From Clostridium hydrogenum (GTDB lineage Bacteria; Bacillota; Clostridia; Clostridiales; Clostridiaceae), in contig NZ_JAEACT010000004.1 of NCBI RefSeq assembly GCF_021432385.1, positions 62,001 through 126,000 on the forward strand: DNA of 64,000 nt. The letters are read 5' to 3'. Positions within the stretch are counted from its first letter, which is position 1; every line of letters begins with the position of its first letter. Positions 52,157 to 61,635 of this stretch are shown here, piece by piece. Both the position numbers and the translations under genes were made by a program. Under the pieces are notes generated by a model. It made no database searches and was not told the DNA's origin. It saw nothing but the letters and a program-made list of their open reading frames with translations.

Positions 52157-53166
52157 TAGCTTTCCCCCCTTTTAATATTAGGTTCAACCTTTGGTGCACT
52201 AGGATGATTAAGCCAACAACTTGAATAATGACCTTCATTAATCTTGTAATTTTCAGGTCTATTTTCAAAACATACCTTCATTGCATAATCGCATCTATCT
52301 GCAAATGGGCAGCCCTTTGGAGGTGCTAATAAATCCGGAGGCGTTCCCTCAATTGGTTTAAGCCTTTCCTTAGTTTCCAATTTAGGATTAGGAATACTTC
52401 TTAAAAGTCCCCAAGTATATGGATGATTTGCATTATAGAAAATATCCCTTGCACTTCCGCTTTCAACCACAATGCCACCATACATAACATTTATTCTGCT
52501 GCACACATCTGCAACTACTCCTAAATCGTGAGTTATAAGTATTATTGACATATTTAATTTATCTTTAAGATCCTTCATTAGCTCCAATATTTGAGCTTGA
52601 ATTGTAACATCAAGCGCTGTAGTCGGCTCATCCGCAATTACTAGCTTAGGCCCACAAATTAGTGCCATAGCTATCACTACTCTTTGCCTCATACCACCAG
52701 AAAATTCATGTGGATATTGTTTTATTCTTTTTTCAGGGCTAGGGATGCCAACTAAACCAAGCATTTCAATAACCTTTTTCCTAGCTTCACTTTTACTTAA
52801 TTTTTTATGCTTAATTAAAGGTTCACTTAATTGGTCTCCAATGGTAAGTACTGGATTTAAAGAAGTCATCGGATCTTGAAATATCATTCCTATTTCATTT
52901 CCGCGAATCTTTTCCATTTCTTTTTCAGAAATTTTTGCTAAATCTTTTCCTTCAAAGAGAATTTCTCCTGTTTTTATCTCTCCATTACTATCTAAAAGAC
53001 GCATAACTGTCATCATAGTAATGCTTTTTCCACTTCCAGATTCACCAACAACTCCAATTGCTTCACCTTTATCTAAATCTATAGTAACACCTCTTACCGA
53101 TTGCACCTCACCCATGTGCGTATGAAACGATGTGTGTATATTATTTATTTGAAGCAGTTTTTCCAT
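52156..53166 (-). CDS. oppD: Oligopeptide ABC transporter ATP-binding protein OppD, copy 1
   Basis: A 336-residue ATPase with Walker A GESGSGKSI, signature FSGGMRQRVVI, Walker B LVIADEPTTALD and switch ITHDLGVVADVC. The C-terminal Cys residues in GCPFADRCDYAMKVC fit the OppD/DppD iron-sulfur motif. It lies between oppC1 and oppF1 with overlapping or near-overlapping ends. A GGAGGTAG site precedes the ATG. Confidence 0.95.
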   Translation of the reverse strand: MEKLLQINNIHTSFHTHMGEVQSVRGVTIDLDKGEAIGVVGESGSGKSITMMTVMRLLDSNGEIKTGEILFEGKDLAKISEKEMEKIRGNEIGMIFQDPMTSLNPVLTIGDQLSEPLIKHKKLSKSEARKKVIEMLGLVGIPSPEKRIKQYPHEFSGGMRQRVVIAMALICGPKLVIADEPTTALDVTIQAQILELMKDLKDKLNMSIILITHDLGVVADVCSRINVMYGGIVVESGSARDIFYNANHPYTWGLLRSIPNPKLETKERLKPIEGTPPDLLAPPKGCPFADRCDYAMKVCFENRPENYKINEGHYSSCWLNHPSAPKVEPNIKRGES

Positions 53167-53176
53167 ATTCTACCTC

Positions 53177-54091
53177 CTACTTTCTCATTTTTGGATCTAA
53201 TGCATAAGTTAATCCATCTCCCAACAAATTAAATGCAAGCATTGTTAAACAAATTGCTAAAGCTGGGAAGAGTAATTGATATGGATATAATTGATATCCT
53301 CCTAATGCATCTGACGCTAAGCTACCCCATGATGCAAGTGGTGGTGCAATTCCTAGACCAATAAAGCTTAAAAACGCTTCTTGGAATATTGCATCTGGGA
53401 TTGAAAGTGTTAATGTTACAATAATTTGTCCTAAACAATTTGGTATAAGGTGTTTCAAAATTATTCTCATATTAGAAGCACCTATTGTCTTTGCTGCAAG
53501 AACAAATTCTTGCTGTTTTAATGTCATAACCTGACCCCTAACAATTCTCGCCATTGTAACCCAAAAGGAAATTGTAAGGGCTATTATTATACTTTCTAAG
53601 CCCGGTTTTAAAACAACCATTATGAGTATAACGTATATTGTCATTGGTATTGCGTAAATGGCTTCAACAATTCTCATCATTATATTGTCTACAACACCGC
53701 CAAAATATCCTGATATTCCACCATATATTACTCCAATAAAGATACTAAGTACACTTGCGACTAATCCTATAGTAAGTGATACTCTAGCTCCTTCAAGCAC
53801 TCTTACAAACAAATCTCTTCCAAATTTATCGGTACCAAACCAATGTGATAAACTTGGTCCAAGATCAGCAGAACCTAAATCTTGAGCTGTATAATTATAT
53901 TTTGAAAGCATTGGTCCAAATATTGCTGCCAATGTTATAAGCACTATAAAACTTAATCCAAGCATTGCTAATTTATCTTTTCTAATTCTTCTAACTACAT
54001 CCTGCCAGTAGCTTAAACTTGGTCTCACAACCTTCTCAGAATTCTTTTGTTCTTTAGGTACAACTTCAAACATATCTTTAGAAAATTCCAT
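53177..54091 (-). CDS. oppC: Oligopeptide ABC transporter permease OppC, copy 1
   Basis: A 304-residue membrane protein: an N-terminal cytosolic segment, TM1 at about 42-62, and the conserved transport domain (about 90-300) with the permease loop AAKTIGASNMRIILKHLIPN. I begin at ATG 54091 because the upstream ATG at 54097 is only 1 nt from GGAGG. The same start logic gives equal length for copy 2. It forms the channel with OppB. Confidence 0.93.
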   Translation of the reverse strand: MEFSKDMFEVVPKEQKNSEKVVRPSLSYWQDVVRRIRKDKLAMLGLSFIVLITLAAIFGPMLSKYNYTAQDLGSADLGPSLSHWFGTDKFGRDLFVRVLEGARVSLTIGLVASVLSIFIGVIYGGISGYFGGVVDNIMMRIVEAIYAIPMTIYVILIMVVLKPGLESIIIALTISFWVTMARIVRGQVMTLKQQEFVLAAKTIGASNMRIILKHLIPNCLGQIIVTLTLSIPDAIFQEAFLSFIGLGIAPPLASWGSLASDALGGYQLYPYQLLFPALAICLTMLAFNLLGDGLTYALDPKMRK

Positions 54092-54102
54092 GTGCATACC
54101 TC

Positions 54103-55023
54103 CTAATCACCTAGTTTTATTCTTGGGTCAATAACAACATATAATAAATCTACTATTAAATTTGCAGCTATCAAAAACGTACAGAAAAATACAGTTACAC
54201 CCAAGGTCGTTGTATAATCTCTATTTGATATACTTTGTACAAATTCTCTTCCAATTCCCGGAATTCCAAATACGCTTTCAACAACAAAGCTACCAGTAAG
54301 TAATCCTGCTGTAATCGGTCCAAGATATGTTACTAGAGGAATTAAAGAATTTCTAAGCACATGTTTTAAAACAATTTTACTTTTTGCAAGTCCCTTAGCT
54401 TTTGCAACTCTAACGTAGTCCATTCTTAAAATTTCAACTAAGCTAGAACGTATTAATCTCGCAATAAATGCCATGTAATATAAACCAAGAGCAACTGCAG
54501 GCATTATATAATTTGAAGGCTGATCTAAACCTACTGCTGGCAAAATAGCAAGCTTAACTGCAAAGAAATATATAAGTATAGGTGCTAATATCATACTTGG
54601 AACGGCAACCCCTAAAGTAGATATCATCATACATATATTGTCCACTATTTTTCCCTGTCTAAGCGCTGCAATTATTCCAAGAACTAATCCCATTGAAAGT
54701 GCAAATAAAATAGCACAGGTTCCAACTTTTAGTGATGCTGGAAATGAATTTGATATAACTTGATTAACTGTAAGTCCTTCTGTAGTCATAGATGGTCCTA
54801 AGTCCCCATGTAACAAATCAATTAAATATTTTTCATATTGAACTCCTAAAGGTTTATCCAATCCATATTTCATATTTAAATTCTGCTCTACAGCTGGCGG
54901 TAACTTTCTATCTGAAGTAAACGGACCTCCTGGAATAGCATGCATTAAGAAAAATGTCACTGTCACTACAAACCAAATTGTAATAATACTTGAAACTAAT
55001 CTTTTTAAAATATACTTAAACAT
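54103..55023 (-). CDS. oppB: Oligopeptide ABC transporter permease OppB, copy 1
   Basis: A 306-residue membrane protein with N-terminal TM (about 10-30), the large periplasmic-side loop with LDKPLGVQYEKYLIDLLHGD, and the transport domain containing RVAKAKGLAKSKIVLKHVLR. It is the first gene of operon oppBCDF-(repeat)-oppA and begins behind GAGGGGG. The promoter lies about 230 bp upstream. Confidence 0.93.
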   Translation of the reverse strand: MFKYILKRLVSSIITIWFVVTVTFFLMHAIPGGPFTSDRKLPPAVEQNLNMKYGLDKPLGVQYEKYLIDLLHGDLGPSMTTEGLTVNQVISNSFPASLKVGTCAILFALSMGLVLGIIAALRQGKIVDNICMMISTLGVAVPSMILAPILIYFFAVKLAILPAVGLDQPSNYIMPAVALGLYYMAFIARLIRSSLVEILRMDYVRVAKAKGLAKSKIVLKHVLRNSLIPLVTYLGPITAGLLTGSFVVESVFGIPGIGREFVQSISNRDYTTTLGVTVFFCTFLIAANLIVDLLYVVIDPRIKLGD

Positions 55024-55404
55024 TTTTACCCCCTCAAAGACTTATTATTTGATGTAATTAAAGATATACCATTTTAATAGTTGAACTGGTATATCCATAA
55101 TTATATATTTTTTCATTTTTATAATCATTTTCCAGCAATGGGTGCATTGGTATTAAAGCTATAGATTTAAATGTTATCAACTAATCCATATTTTTCTTAT
55201 TAATAATTCAATAAAAAGTTGATTTAATTAGCCTTTTATCAATTGCATATTTATAATACTACATATTTATTTTCATTTCAACATAATTCGACACGATTTT
55301 GTCGCCTGTTCTTATTATTTTAGTTGCATTTTTATTCTTATCTTACATTCATTCCAATTATTAACTAACAACTACCCCCTGTTAGCTATAAATTAAGGCA
55401 AAAA
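55024..55404. other. Leader of opp operon 1 with remnant family F ends
   Basis: GATATACCATTTTAATAGTTGAACTGGTATATC (55063-55095, given here as its two arms GATATACC and GGTATATC) resembles a collapsed family F element. A CGACACGATTTTGTCG palindrome lies at 55289-55304, just upstream of the promoter. I see no gene and no riboswitch in this region. Confidence 0.5.
55253..55281 (-). promoter_or_regulatory. Promoter of opp operon 1
   Basis: TTGAAA (55281-55276) and TATTAT (55258-55253) are 17 bp apart on the minus strand. The second opp operon has exactly the same boxes and spacing (61302-61330). Confidence 0.65.
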
Positions 55405-55462
55405 AAAGAGGATGTGGCACAAAATTATTTATACACAAATAATTTAGTGCCACATCCTCTTT
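55405..55462 (-). terminator. Terminator of opp operon 2
   Basis: AAAGAGGATGTGGCAC and GTGCCACATCCTCTTT form a perfect 16-bp stem, followed on the minus strand by a U-run. It lies 25 bp after the oppA2 stop codon. Confidence 0.9.
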
Positions 55463-55486
55463 CAGTTATCTTTTTACTCTAAAGGC

Positions 55487-57166
55487 CTATTTTTGTACAT
55501 ACGCTTTTGTGAAATATAATACGTCCATTGGAGTTCTGTATGTGCCTTTTACATAGCTCTTCATGCAGCAAACAATATTATATTCATACAGTGGTATCAC
55601 CGGCATATCCTTCATTAAGATATCTTCTGCTTGATGCATTTCATCAAATCTCTTTGTAGCATTTGTTTCAGCTTTAGCTTCTTTAATAAGCTTATCATAT
55701 GCTTCATTACTGTAGCCTGTAACGTTATTTCCACCATTAGTTACCCACATATCCATAAATGTCATTGGGTCAGCGTAATCTGCAGTCCATGCATTTCTTG
55801 ATATACCATTATACGTATGCTTACTTGTTTCATCAAGTTGAACTTTTCTTTCAACAGCTGTAAGAGTTACATTTATATTTAAATTTTTCTTAAGCATTGC
55901 TTGAACAGCTTCTGCAATACTCTTATTTTCATCTGAAGAATTGTACATCAATTCTATTGCAGGTAAACCCTTACCATCTGGATAACCTGCTTTGGACAAC
56001 AATTGTTTAGCTTGTGCTACATCACCCTTTGCTGGGAAATATTCTTTTTGCTTAAAGTCTTTTCCATCAGGGCCAAGCATACCAGCAGGTACAAAACTTG
56101 TTGATGGGGTTTGACCACCCTTTACTACATCTTTAACCAAAGCTTCTCTGTCTATAGCTAGTGAAATTGCTTTTCTAAAATCAACGTTGTTCATTGCTTT
56201 AGCAACTACTGGATCAAGCTTAGCCTTTGGATCTAAATTAAATCCATAATAATATGTTCCTATATCTGGATAAGTTTTTGCTTTTCCCTGCTTCAAAAGT
56301 GTAGGAGTTTGTTCTTCTGGTGGTGTATCAATTATATCAATTTGTCCTGATTGATATGCGGACATATAACTTGTTGCATCATCTAAAACTGTATATGTTA
56401 ACTTGTCAAGTTTGACAACAGATTTATTCCAATAATATGGGTTCTTTACAAACTCTAATTTATCTTTTTGCTTCCAATCCTTCATTTTAAATGCTCCATC
56501 AGAAACATAAGTTGAACCGTTTAATGCCCAATCTTTTGGATGAGCAGTTATAATATCTTTTCTTAATGGCATATAAGTTTGAAATGCTAATAAACCTAAG
56601 AAATATGGTGTTGGATTTTCAAGCTCTACATCAAGAGTATAATCGTCTGTTGCTTTTACTCCTACTTGATCAGCTGTAGCTGCTGGAACACCAGGAGTCT
56701 TTTGAGCTGCAGGCAGCGCACTTTCATTATATCCTTGAGCATTTTTTAAATAATAAAGCTGATATGCATAATCAGATGCTGTTTCTGGAGCTAAGGCTCT
56801 TTTCCATGCATATTCAAAATCATGTGCAGTTACAGCTTTACCATCTGACCACTTTGCATCTTTTCTTAAATGAAATACATAATGCTTGCCACCATCGGAT
56901 ACATCCCAACTTTTTGCAATTCCTGCACTTGGCTTATTATTTGCATCAACTTCTGTAAGTCCTTCAAAAGCATTTGCTATTACAATTCCTCCTTCAACGG
57001 AACTATTCAAGCCCGGGTCTATTGTTTTAGGATTTGCTCCTAAATTATAAGTTACAGCCTGTGATGTATTAGTTGTTGATTTACTTCCACATCCACTTAA
57101 AAGTGAAACTGTTAGTAAAGTAGACATAATAATAGCAACAATCTTTGATTTTTTTGTTTTTAACAT
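55487..57166 (-). CDS. oppA: Oligopeptide ABC transporter binding lipoprotein, copy 2
   Basis: A 559-residue family 5 binding lipoprotein with lipobox LLSGC near residue 25. It is collinear with copy 1 (49101-50789) from YNLGANPKTIDPGLNSSVEG to the end (RTPMDVLYFTKAYVQK). Differences cluster in the mature ligand-binding lobes, so the two copies may prefer different peptides. It follows oppF2 by only 34 bp and is the last gene of its operon, before a strong terminator. AAAGGGGG precedes the ATG. Confidence 0.95.
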   Translation of the reverse strand: MLKTKKSKIVAIIMSTLLTVSLLSGCGSKSTTNTSQAVTYNLGANPKTIDPGLNSSVEGGIVIANAFEGLTEVDANNKPSAGIAKSWDVSDGGKHYVFHLRKDAKWSDGKAVTAHDFEYAWKRALAPETASDYAYQLYYLKNAQGYNESALPAAQKTPGVPAATADQVGVKATDDYTLDVELENPTPYFLGLLAFQTYMPLRKDIITAHPKDWALNGSTYVSDGAFKMKDWKQKDKLEFVKNPYYWNKSVVKLDKLTYTVLDDATSYMSAYQSGQIDIIDTPPEEQTPTLLKQGKAKTYPDIGTYYYGFNLDPKAKLDPVVAKAMNNVDFRKAISLAIDREALVKDVVKGGQTPSTSFVPAGMLGPDGKDFKQKEYFPAKGDVAQAKQLLSKAGYPDGKGLPAIELMYNSSDENKSIAEAVQAMLKKNLNINVTLTAVERKVQLDETSKHTYNGISRNAWTADYADPMTFMDMWVTNGGNNVTGYSNEAYDKLIKEAKAETNATKRFDEMHQAEDILMKDMPVIPLYEYNIVCCMKSYVKGTYRTPMDVLYFTKAYVQK

Positions 57167-57200
57167 AGAATTTCCCCCTTTTATTTTTTGTACCTATCTA

Positions 57201-58178
57201 CTAATATAGATTACATGCGACTTTGTGTCCCCCTCCAACGTCTTTAAGCTGCAAATCACTTTCCATACATTCTTGCTTCACATATCTACATCTTCCTCTA
57301 AACCTGCAGCCTTGTGGTGGATCTATAGGAGATGGTATTTCTCCTTCCAAAATTATTCTTTTGTTTTTTTCTGCCATGTCTGGGTCTGGAACTGGTATCG
57401 CTGAAAGAAGAGCCTTAGTATATGGGTGTAACGGATTTTTATAAAGCTCATTACTTTCTGCTATTTCAACCAATTTTCCTAAATACATAACACCTATTCT
57501 ACTTGATATATGCTTTACCATAGACAAATCATGTGCGATAAATAGATAAGTAAGTCCCAAGTCATTTTGCAAGTCCTCAAGCATATTTACAACTTGAGCT
57601 TGTATTGATACGTCAAGTGCAGAAATTGGTTCATCACAAACAATAAATTCTGGTTCAACTGCAAGTGCCCTTGCTATACCAATTCTCTGCCTTTGTCCAC
57701 CTGAAAATTCATGAGGATATCTATTTGCATGATCTGGATTTAATCCAACTCTATTTAATAAATATTGAACCCTTTCACGTTTTTCATTCTTCCCCATTAA
57801 TTTGTGAATTTCTATTGGTTCACCTATTATATCCCCAACTGTCATTCTTGAATTTAAAGATGCATATGGATCTTGAAATATCATTTGCAACTTCCTTCTA
57901 TATGGAAGCATTTCCTTGTTTCCTAGTTTTGCTATATCTTTACCGTCATAAATAATTTGTCCACTTGTTGGTTCATATAACTTTAAAATAGTTCTTCCCG
58001 TTGTTGTTTTTCCACATCCTGACTCACCAACAAGTCCTAAAGTTTCACCCCTTCCTATATTAAAGGAAACATCATCTACAGCTTTTACATAACTTTTTTT
58101 AGTAGAAAAAATCCCTTTATTTATATTAAAAAATTTAGAAAGATTTTTTATTTCAATAAAAGTATTATCTTTTTCCAT
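57201..58178 (-). CDS. oppF: Oligopeptide ABC transporter ATP-binding protein OppF, copy 2
   Basis: A 325-residue ATPase equal in length to copy 1, with [20 protein letters not shown] and [12 protein letters not shown]. The C-terminal Cys pattern is [15 protein letters not shown]. Most changes relative to copy 1 are conservative (for example [11 protein letters not shown] for [11 protein letters not shown]). It overlaps oppD2 by 1 bp and is followed closely by oppA2. Confidence 0.95.
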   Translation of the reverse strand: MEKDNTFIEIKNLSKFFNINKGIFSTKKSYVKAVDDVSFNIGRGETLGLVGESGCGKTTTGRTILKLYEPTSGQIIYDGKDIAKLGNKEMLPYRRKLQMIFQDPYASLNSRMTVGDIIGEPIEIHKLMGKNEKRERVQYLLNRVGLNPDHANRYPHEFSGGQRQRIGIARALAVEPEFIVCDEPISALDVSIQAQVVNMLEDLQNDLGLTYLFIAHDLSMVKHISSRIGVMYLGKLVEIAESNELYKNPLHPYTKALLSAIPVPDPDMAEKNKRIILEGEIPSPIDPPQGCRFRGRCRYVKQECMESDLQLKDVGGGHKVACNLY

Positions 58179-59188
58179 CAGTCTTCACCCCTTTTAAAAT
58201 TATGTTTTACTTTTGGTGCATACGGATGATTAAGCCAACAGCTAGAATAATGCTCTTCATTGATTTTATATTTTTCAGGTCTACTCTTAAAACATATTTT
58301 CATAGCATAATCGCACCTATCAGCAAATGGGCATCCTACTGGAGGTGCAAGCAAATCTGGCGGTGTCCCTTCAATTGGTTTAAGTCTTTCCTTTGTTGCC
58401 AATTTAGGATTAGGGATACTTCTTAAAAGCCCCCAAGTATATGGATGATTAGCGTTATAGAAAATATCTCTTGCACTTCCACTTTCAACAACAACTCCAC
58501 CATACATAACATTTATTCTGCTGCATACATCTGCAACTACTCCTAAATCATGAGTTATAAGTATAATTGACATATTTAATTTTTCTTTAAGATCTTTCAT
58601 AAGCTCTAATATTTGAGCTTGAATTGTAACATCAAGTGCTGTAGTTGGTTCATCAGCAATTAACAGCTTAGGTCCACAAATAAGTGCCATAGCTATCATT
58701 ACTCTTTGTCTCATTCCACCAGAAAATTCATGAGGATACTGCTTTATTCTTTTTTCAGGGCTAGGTATACCAACTAAATCAAGCATTTCCATAACCTTTT
58801 TCTTTGCTTCTCTTTTATTCAATTTTTTATGCTTAATTAGTGGTTCACTTAATTGGTCTCCAATTGTAAGTACTGGATTTAATGATGTCATAGGATCTTG
58901 AAATATCATTCCTATATCATTTCCCCTAATCTTTTCCATATCACTTTCTGACAGCTTGGTTAAATCTTTTCCTTCAAATAAAATTTCCCCCTCTTTTATT
59001 TCACCATTATTATCCAAAAGACGCATAAGCGTCATCATTGTAATACTTTTTCCACTTCCAGATTCACCAACAATTCCTATTGCCTCACCTTTATATAAAT
59101 CAATGGTAACGCCTCTTACAGATTGCACTTCACCCAAATGTGTATGGAAGGATGTGTGTATATTTTTAATTTGAAGCAGCTTCTCCAT
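58178..59188 (-). CDS. oppD: Oligopeptide ABC transporter ATP-binding protein OppD, copy 2
   Basis: A 336-residue ATPase with GESGSGKSI, FSGGMRQRVMI and LLIADEPTTALD, collinear with copy 1. The Cys motif GCPFADRCDYAMKIC is kept. It has the same gene order and same junctions as in operon 1, which supports whole-operon duplication rather than separate acquisition. Confidence 0.95.
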   Translation of the reverse strand: MEKLLQIKNIHTSFHTHLGEVQSVRGVTIDLYKGEAIGIVGESGSGKSITMMTLMRLLDNNGEIKEGEILFEGKDLTKLSESDMEKIRGNDIGMIFQDPMTSLNPVLTIGDQLSEPLIKHKKLNKREAKKKVMEMLDLVGIPSPEKRIKQYPHEFSGGMRQRVMIAMALICGPKLLIADEPTTALDVTIQAQILELMKDLKEKLNMSIILITHDLGVVADVCSRINVMYGGVVVESGSARDIFYNANHPYTWGLLRSIPNPKLATKERLKPIEGTPPDLLAPPVGCPFADRCDYAMKICFKSRPEKYKINEEHYSSCWLNHPYAPKVKHNFKRGED

Positions 59189-59198
59189 AATACTCTAC

Positions 59199-60113
59199 CT
59201 ACTTTCTCATTTTTGGATCTAATGCGTATGTCAATCCATCACCTAACAAATTAAATGCAAGCATCGTTAAACTTATTGCTAAAGCTGGAAATATCAACTG
59301 ATATGGATACAGCTGGTAGCCCCCTAACGCATCAGATGCTAAACTTCCCCAAGATGCAAGTGGTGGTGCGATTCCAAGTCCAATAAAACTTAAAAATGCC
59401 TCTTGAAATATTGCATCTGGTACTGAAAGTGTGAGCGTAACAATTATTTGACCCATACAGTTCGGAATAAGGTGCTTTAAAATTATTCTCATACTAGAGG
59501 CTCCTATAGTCCTTGCTGCAAGAACAAATTCTTGCTGCTTTAATGACATAATTTGTCCTCTAACAATCCTCGCCATAGTAACCCAAAAGGAAATTGTAAG
59601 AGCTATTATTATACTTTTTAAGCCCTGACCTAAAACGATCATTATGAGTATTACGTATATTGTCATTGGTATAGCATATATAGCTTCAACAATTCTCATC
59701 ATAATATTATCAACAGTTCCACCAAAATATCCTGATATTCCACCATAAATTACTCCGATAAAAATGCTTAATACACTTGCAACTAAGCCTATTGTAAGAG
59801 AAATTCTAGCCCCCTCAAGTACTCTTACAAACAAATCTCTTCCAAGCTTATCTGTACCAAACCAATGTGATAAGCTTGGTCCAAGGTTTGTAGAATTAAA
59901 ATCTTGAGCCCTGTAATCATATTTTGAAAGCATCGGTCCAAATATTGCTGCTAAAGTTATTAATACAATAAAGCCAAGACCGACCATTGCCAATTTGTCC
60001 TTACTAATTCTTCTTCTAACATCTTGCCAATAACTTAAACTTGGTCTTACAACCTTATTAGAATTTTTTTGTTCTTTAGGTACACCTTCAAACATATCTT
60101 TAGAAACTTCCAT
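59199..60113 (-). CDS. oppC: Oligopeptide ABC transporter permease OppC, copy 2
   Basis: A 304-residue permease with the loop AARTIGASSMRIILKHLIPN, the same size as copy 1. I begin at ATG 60113, 6 nt after AAGGGGTG; a GTG at 60122 lies within that site. It forms the membrane channel with OppB2. Confidence 0.93.
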   Translation of the reverse strand: MEVSKDMFEGVPKEQKNSNKVVRPSLSYWQDVRRRISKDKLAMVGLGFIVLITLAAIFGPMLSKYDYRAQDFNSTNLGPSLSHWFGTDKLGRDLFVRVLEGARISLTIGLVASVLSIFIGVIYGGISGYFGGTVDNIMMRIVEAIYAIPMTIYVILIMIVLGQGLKSIIIALTISFWVTMARIVRGQIMSLKQQEFVLAARTIGASSMRIILKHLIPNCMGQIIVTLTLSVPDAIFQEAFLSFIGLGIAPPLASWGSLASDALGGYQLYPYQLIFPALAISLTMLAFNLLGDGLTYALDPKMRK

Positions 60114-60125
60114 TTGTATCACCCC

Positions 60126-61046
60126 TTAATCATCCAGTTTGATTCTTGGATCAATAACCACATACAATAAGTCAACTACTAAATTTGCAACTATTAAGAA
60201 GGTACAAAAAAATACAGTTACTCCTAAGATTGTAGTATAATCTCTAGCTGATATACTTTGAACAAACTCTCTTCCTATTCCAGGAATTCCAAATATACTT
60301 TCAATTACGAAACTTCCTGTAAGCACACCTGCCGTAATCGGTCCAAGATATGTAACCACAGGAATCAAGGAATTTCTAAGTACATGCTTTAGTATAATTT
60401 TAGTTTTTCCGATTCCCTTTGCTCTTGCAACTCTAACATAATCAGTTCTTAAAACCTCGACTAAGCTTGAACGTATTAGCCTTGCAATAAACGCCATATA
60501 GTATAATCCAAGAGCTATTGCCGGCATCACATAACCAGAAGGAGTATCTATTCCTACCGCTGGCAAAACCCCAAGTTTTACTGCAAATACATATATAAAG
60601 ACAGGTGCTAATATCATACTTGGAACAGCAACACCAAAAGTTGATATAATCATACATATATTATCTAAAAGCTTGCCCTGCCTAAGTGCTGCCGCAATCC
60701 CAAGAATTAATCCGCTTAAAAGTGCAAACAAAATAGCACAAATTCCAACTTTAAGGGATGCAGGAAATGAATTTGATATAACCTGATTAACTGTAAGTCC
60801 TTCTGTAGTCATTGAAGGTCCTAAGTCCCCATGAATTAAGCCAACCAAATACATTTCATATTGCACTCCTAAAGGTTTATCTAAACCATATTTTGCTTTT
60901 AAATTTTGCTCTATTCCTACTGGCAGCTTTCTATCAGAAGTAAATGGTCCTCCTGGAATAGCATGCATTAAAAAAAACGTTACTGTTACTACAAACCAAA
61001 TTGTAATAATACTTGAAACTAATCTTTTTAAAATGTATTTAAGCAT
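60126..61046 (-). CDS. oppB: Oligopeptide ABC transporter permease OppB, copy 2
   Basis: A 306-residue permease with the loop RVARAKGIGKTKIILKHVLR and the same membrane layout as copy 1. It is the first gene of operon 2, preceded by GGGGGG-like sequence (AAGGGGGGATAAA). The promoter lies about 255 bp upstream. Confidence 0.93.
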   Translation of the reverse strand: MLKYILKRLVSSIITIWFVVTVTFFLMHAIPGGPFTSDRKLPVGIEQNLKAKYGLDKPLGVQYEMYLVGLIHGDLGPSMTTEGLTVNQVISNSFPASLKVGICAILFALLSGLILGIAAALRQGKLLDNICMIISTFGVAVPSMILAPVFIYVFAVKLGVLPAVGIDTPSGYVMPAIALGLYYMAFIARLIRSSLVEVLRTDYVRVARAKGIGKTKIILKHVLRNSLIPVVTYLGPITAGVLTGSFVIESIFGIPGIGREFVQSISARDYTTILGVTVFFCTFLIVANLVVDLLYVVIDPRIKLDD

Positions 61047-61441
61047 TTTATCCCCCCTTATAATATTTATTATTTTCTAATATGGATAACCATTTGTAAA
61101 AGCTATAGATATACCGGTTCAACTACCAAAATTTCGAACAATTGATGTATATATACACTTAATTTTATTTTTTTTGGTTTAACCATATAAAAAGCTATTA
61201 TTAATACAGCTATTTGTTGTAATCATACTAATAAATTATTATTATTTTTAATGATTTATTACCGTTTTGTTAATTTATTTAACATTTTGTTAATTGTATA
61301 TATAATACCACTATTGTATACTCTTTTCAAGTTTTTTACTTTTAATTTATTAATATACTTTTATATTTTTATATTACAATTTATGATTTTTTATAAATTT
61401 CTTCAATATTGATCAAGTTAAAAAACAACAAAAAAACTGTG
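61047..61441. other. Leader and upstream region of opp operon 2
   Basis: A very AT-rich region holding the operon promoter. GATATACCGGTTCAAC at 61108 is a remnant family F end. No riboswitch, T-box or small gene is recognisable. Confidence 0.5.
61302..61330 (-). promoter_or_regulatory. Promoter of opp operon 2
   Basis: TTGAAA (61330-61325) and TATTAT (61307-61302) are 17 bp apart on the minus strand, identical in boxes and spacing to the promoter of operon 1 although the spacer sequence has diverged. Confidence 0.65.
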
Positions 61442-61443
61442 CT

Positions 61444-61547
61444 ATAGATATACCAACTCAACTATTAAAATTCATGTGCACCATAATGCCAAGAATACGG
61501 CATTTTGGTACAAATAAATTTTAAGTTTCGCAGTGGTTTATCTTTAA
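61444..61547. repeat. Family F element, copy 3
   Basis: The left end GATATACCAACTCAAC and right end GGTTTATC enclose CATGTGCACCATAATGCC and GGCATTTTGGTACAAAT, closely matching copy 1 (36798-36914). The internal hairpin is kept with changed loop bases. Confidence 0.85.
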
Positions 61548-61585
61548 TTAATGCACAGTTTAACTACATATTTCATTTATTTTTT

Positions 61586-61635
61586 GGCTATGTTTTAAAT
61601 AAGTGTTGATTTTCGCACTTATTTAAAACATAGCT
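61586..61635. repeat. Family E palindrome, copy 3, overlapping a gene end
   Basis: A 50-bp palindrome (GGCTATGTTTTAAATAAGTG and complement), one end-base mismatch. The last three codons and the stop (GCT ATG TTT TAA) of the DUF692-like gene lie within its right arm. On the minus strand the hairpin ends before an A-rich stretch, so it is not a standard terminator for that gene. Confidence 0.88.

Noticed and set aside
55405..55462. Member of a dispersed repeat family related to 50915-50950
   Set aside because: The two places share AAATTATT(T)TATACACAAATAA, but the paired arms are present only at 55405-55462, so I call it a terminator and treat the resemblance as unresolved.
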